Shown here piece after piece: positions 61,689 to 64,000 of a stretch of 64,000 nucleotides of DNA. This DNA is from Spirosoma fluviale (lineage in GTDB: Bacteria > Bacteroidota > Bacteroidia > Cytophagales > Spirosomataceae). Location: contig NZ_OCNH01000002.1 in NCBI RefSeq assembly GCF_900230225.1, forward strand, positions 124,001 through 188,000, written 5' to 3'. Each line of letters begins with the position of its first letter. The stretch's first letter is position 1. The translations under genes and the position numbers were made by a program. The notes beneath the pieces were generated by a model that saw only the letters and a list, made by a program, of their open reading frames with translations, searched no databases and was not told where the DNA came from.

Positions 61689-63581
61689 ATGAGCGACGCC
61701 ATCAAACATGAGTGCGGTATTGCCCTTATCCGGCTGCGCAAACCGTACCAATATTACATTGACAAGTACGGTACAGCGCTCTACGGCGCTAACAAACTCT
61801 ACCTGCTAATGGAAAAGCAGGTCAACCGTGGCCAGGACGGTGCCGGCATTGCCAACATCAAACTTGATGTACCCGCCGGGCACCGCTATATTAGCCGCTA
61901 CCGCTCCGTCGATCAACGACCCGTAACGGACATCTTCGAGAAGGTTAACAAGAAATTTCGTAAGGCGCTTAAAGGCAACAAGGACAAAGCCAAAGACGCT
62001 AAATGGCTTCAGGAGAATATCGCCTTCACGGGCGAAGTCTGGATGGGTCACCTCCGCTACGGTACACACGGAGCTAACGAGATCGAAAATTGCCATCCCA
62101 TGCTCCGGCAAAGCAACTGGCGAAGCCGGAATCTGGTCGTGGCGGGTAACTTCAACATGACGAATGTTGAAGAACTGTTCAATAAGCTCGTTTCGCTGGG
62201 CCAGCATCCGAAGGATAAGGTTGACACCGTAACGGTGATGGAAAAAATTGGTCACTTCCTGGATGAAGAAAACCAACGCGTATTCGAACGGTTCAAGGGC
62301 ATTTACGAAAACCCTGATCTGTCGGATATTATTGAAGATAACATCGATTTACAGCGTGTTCTGCACCGTTCCTGCCGTGATTTTGACGGTGGCTACGCTA
62401 TGGTTGGAATGACTGGCTCCGGGGCGGCATTCGTAGCCCGCGATCCGGCCGGCATTCGTCCCGCCTATTACTATGCTGATGACGAAGTTGTTGTAGTCGC
62501 GTCCGAAAAACCGGCTATCAAAACGGCTTTCAACGTTGATTATAGTGCTATACAGGAAGTAAAACCCGGTCATGCGCTCATCGTCGATAAGTACGGCGAG
62601 TACATGGAGCAGGAGTTCGTAAAACCCATTGAGAAGAAGTCATGCAGTTTTGAGCGAATCTACTTCTCGCGGGCTACCGATCCCGATATTTATAACGAAC
62701 GCAAAACGCTGGGAAAACTGCTTATTCCGCAGATTCTCGAAGAGATAGATTACGACCTCGAAAACACAGTCTTCTCCTACATACCGAACACTGCCGAAAC
62801 CGCTTTTTTTGGCATGGTGGAAGGACTGGAGGATTATCTGGCCAAACAACGTAAGAAAGCCATCATGGACGGTATTCTTTTCGAAGAGGAGCTGGATCGG
62901 GTGCTTTCATTCCGGCCACGGATTGAAAAACTGGTTGCCAAAGATGTAAAGCTACGCACCTTTATTGCCGACGACTCGCAGCGGGACGATATGGTATCGC
63001 ATGTGTACGATACGACTTTCGAGGTGATCAAGAAAGGCAAGGATAATGTGGTTGTGGTCGACGACTCTATTGTTCGGGGCACCACTCTCGAGAAAAGTAT
63101 TCTGCGGATGCTGGATCGACTCGGGCCTAAGAAAATCATCATTGTTTCCTCAGCTCCTCAGATTCGCTTTCCTGATTGCTACGGCATTGATATGTCGAAG
63201 TTCAAAGAGTTCATTGGTTTCCGGGCGGCACTTGAGCTACTTCGAGACCGTGGACAGGAGGATTTGCTGGAGGAAGTGTATGGCCAGTGTGTGGCCGCTA
63301 TTGAATCGGGTAATGCCAGCAAGCAAAATTACGTTAAGGCCATTTTTGAGCCATTTACGCACGATGAATTGTCTCGTAAAGTAGCAGAAATCGTTACGCC
63401 TGCCGATCTGAAGGCTGAAGTTGCCGTTATTTATCAAACTGTCGAAAATCTTCACAAAGCCTGTCCGAATCATTCCGGCGACTGGTACTTTACCGGCGAC
63501 TACCCAACTCCGGGTGGCAATAATGTTGTTAACAAGGCTTTTGTTAACTTCATGGAAGGGAAATTGGTAAGAGCCTACTAG
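61689..63581 (+). CDS. purF: Amidophosphoribosyltransferase, long Bacteroidota type
   Basis: A 630-residue enzyme for the first committed purine step. The catalytic Cys9 follows an eight-residue propeptide in MSDAIKHECGIALI, the mark of the processed Ntn class. Glutaminase segments include GQDGAGIANI, GHLRYGTHG and RDFDGGYAMVGMTGSG. The PRPP loop is VVVVDDSIVRGTTLEKS. It is longer than the E. coli enzyme because of extra segments, as in other Bacteroidota. A T-less hairpin follows before the next, convergent gene. Confidence 0.93.
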   Translation: MSDAIKHECGIALIRLRKPYQYYIDKYGTALYGANKLYLLMEKQVNRGQDGAGIANIKLDVPAGHRYISRYRSVDQRPVTDIFEKVNKKFRKALKGNKDKAKDAKWLQENIAFTGEVWMGHLRYGTHGANEIENCHPMLRQSNWRSRNLVVAGNFNMTNVEELFNKLVSLGQHPKDKVDTVTVMEKIGHFLDEENQRVFERFKGIYENPDLSDIIEDNIDLQRVLHRSCRDFDGGYAMVGMTGSGAAFVARDPAGIRPAYYYADDEVVVVASEKPAIKTAFNVDYSAIQEVKPGHALIVDKYGEYMEQEFVKPIEKKSCSFERIYFSRATDPDIYNERKTLGKLLIPQILEEIDYDLENTVFSYIPNTAETAFFGMVEGLEDYLAKQRKKAIMDGILFEEELDRVLSFRPRIEKLVAKDVKLRTFIADDSQRDDMVSHVYDTTFEVIKKGKDNVVVVDDSIVRGTTLEKSILRMLDRLGPKKIIIVSSAPQIRFPDCYGIDMSKFKEFIGFRAALELLRDRGQEDLLEEVYGQCVAAIESGNASKQNYVKAIFEPFTHDELSRKVAEIVTPADLKAEVAVIYQTVENLHKACPNHSGDWYFTGDYPTPGGNNVVNKAFVNFMEGKLVRAY

Positions 63582-63591
63582 GTTTTAGTTA

Positions 63592-63668
63592 TAAGGTGAA
63601 GTGGGTGTAGTAAGTGAAAGCAGGTTATAGCCTATAACCCTTTCACTTACTACACCCACTTCACTTTA
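63592..63668. repeat. Inverted repeat between convergent purF and the haloperoxidase-like gene
   Basis: Arms 63592-63620 and 63640-63668 pair over 29 bp with one G.T wobble; after a 2-nt bulge a further 7 bp (ggttata/tataacc) leaves a 3-nt loop. It ends 7 nt before the neighbouring gene's stop. The stem is built of agtaagtgaaag-like words. Confidence 0.9.
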
Positions 63669-63675
63669 GAGCCAT

Positions 63676-64000
63676 TTACTTTTGCCAGGCCAGTGCATTC
63701 ACATTGGCCCCAATTTTCTTGCCTTCTGTCAAGCCTGTCTCGTTGTCCTGTTTTGTATGGATATTTCCATAGAAACGAGAATCGGCCGATTCCTGAGCTG
63801 CCTGCGTAAACGAGGTAAATGACCGCGCCTTAAACTCAACATTCCGGGTGGCATCTTTTACGCGGCTAACGTGCGAATTATCAACAAACGCAAAGTTTTC
63901 CCCATACAAAGCCGTTAACACAGTAGCTGCCGATGACGACTGAGTGGCGTGCCCGGATGGATAGCCGGGAAAAGGTGGCGCTGGCCAGAAGGGAATCCAG
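63676..64000 (-). CDS. Vanadium-dependent haloperoxidase/PAP2-like protein, C-terminal part
   Basis: The end of a gene entering from the right edge; 108 residues are readable on the reverse strand. It contains FPGYPSGHATQSSSAATVLTAL with the PSGH core, and then ARSFTSFTQAAQESADSRFYGNIHTKQDNETGL, which holds the R-x-x-G-x-I-H-x-x-x-D type C-terminal motif of vanadium haloperoxidases. The N terminus and any signal peptide are outside the window. A plain PAP2 phosphatase is the alternative. Confidence 0.8.
   Translation of the reverse strand, partial: WIPFWPAPPFPGYPSGHATQSSSAATVLTALYGENFAFVDNSHVSRVKDATRNVEFKARSFTSFTQAAQESADSRFYGNIHTKQDNETGLTEGKKIGANVNALAWQK

Noticed and set aside
61689..63581. 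Calling the 630-residue PurF a fusion or frameshift
   Set aside because: It keeps one uninterrupted frame with all motifs in order; extra length is normal for Bacteroidota PurF.
3451..63668. CRISPR array or tandem repeats
   Set aside because: The palindromes are spread through separate gene gaps and lack regular spacer-repeat units; no cas genes were seen.

Overview
The window looks like chromosomal DNA of a Cytophagales bacterium (Bacteroidota), most like Spirosoma and its relatives. Base composition is close to balanced. Many genes have a TAnnTTTG -7 element upstream and few have an obvious Shine-Dalgarno site. Type IX secretion and gliding genes (porU, porV, gldH), a carotenoid pair with its own ECF sigma factor, a DUF1207 barrel, a BlaI/M56 pair and a planctomycete-type cytochrome (PSCyt/DUF1549/DUF1553/DUF1501) cluster all fit this group. 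The genus is an inference; no rRNA or other marker locus is present.

Layout. 1-3.4 kb: a minus-strand run of GH3-family gene, AAA-type ATPase and HNH-like nuclease. The last two resemble a Septu-type (PtuA/PtuB) anti-phage pair; the nuclease runs off the left edge. 3.6-6.7 kb: mreB, mreC, mreD and a free-methionine-sulfoxide reductase. 6.8-15.4 kb: a small exported protein, then four large genes of a planctomycete-type cytochrome/DUF1501 cluster. 15.5-25.6 kb: an MscS channel, glpK and glpF with an unrelated gene wedged between them, an MDR oxidoreductase, ExbB/ExbD, a glycosyltransferase, a Rieske/FAD oxidoreductase and a DnaQ-type exonuclease. 25.8-31.2 kb: nuoKLMN. 31.3-42.6 kb: GtrA, a small lipoprotein, a SprT-like protein, porU, porV, an M16 pseudo-peptidase, plsY, an M20 dipeptidase and a DUF1207 barrel. 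42.8-54.8 kb: purB, proC, a TlpA-like thioredoxin, gatB, crtB, crtI, an ECF sigma factor, kdsD and recQ. 54.9-64 kb: purD, ricT, a truncated M56 paralogue next to a full M56 gene and blaI, gldH, a PAP2 phosphatase, purF and the end of a vanadium-haloperoxidase-like gene.

The most unusual feature is not a protein. At least thirteen intergenic spaces carry long inverted repeats (about 16 to 50 bp arms, mostly perfect, short loops, no T-tract). They lie between genes in every orientation, including inside the mreBCD operon, and often begin at the upstream stop codon and end a few bases before the next start codon. Three GC-rich ones share the terminal motif TGTARTRCCG, and a solitary half-copy sits between exbB and exbD. 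Others share ATGAT-type words. They look like a set of mobile or templated palindromes, distinct from the ordinary T-tailed terminators that also occur here (7266, 32155, 45086, 50511, 51391, 57421).

Functionally the window mixes housekeeping (purines, complex I, cell shape, helicase, amidotransferase) with Bacteroidota-specific envelope functions and a few accessory insertions: the putative defence pair, the gene inside glpFK and the truncated M56 paralogue. All calls come from reading the sequence; no database search was run.
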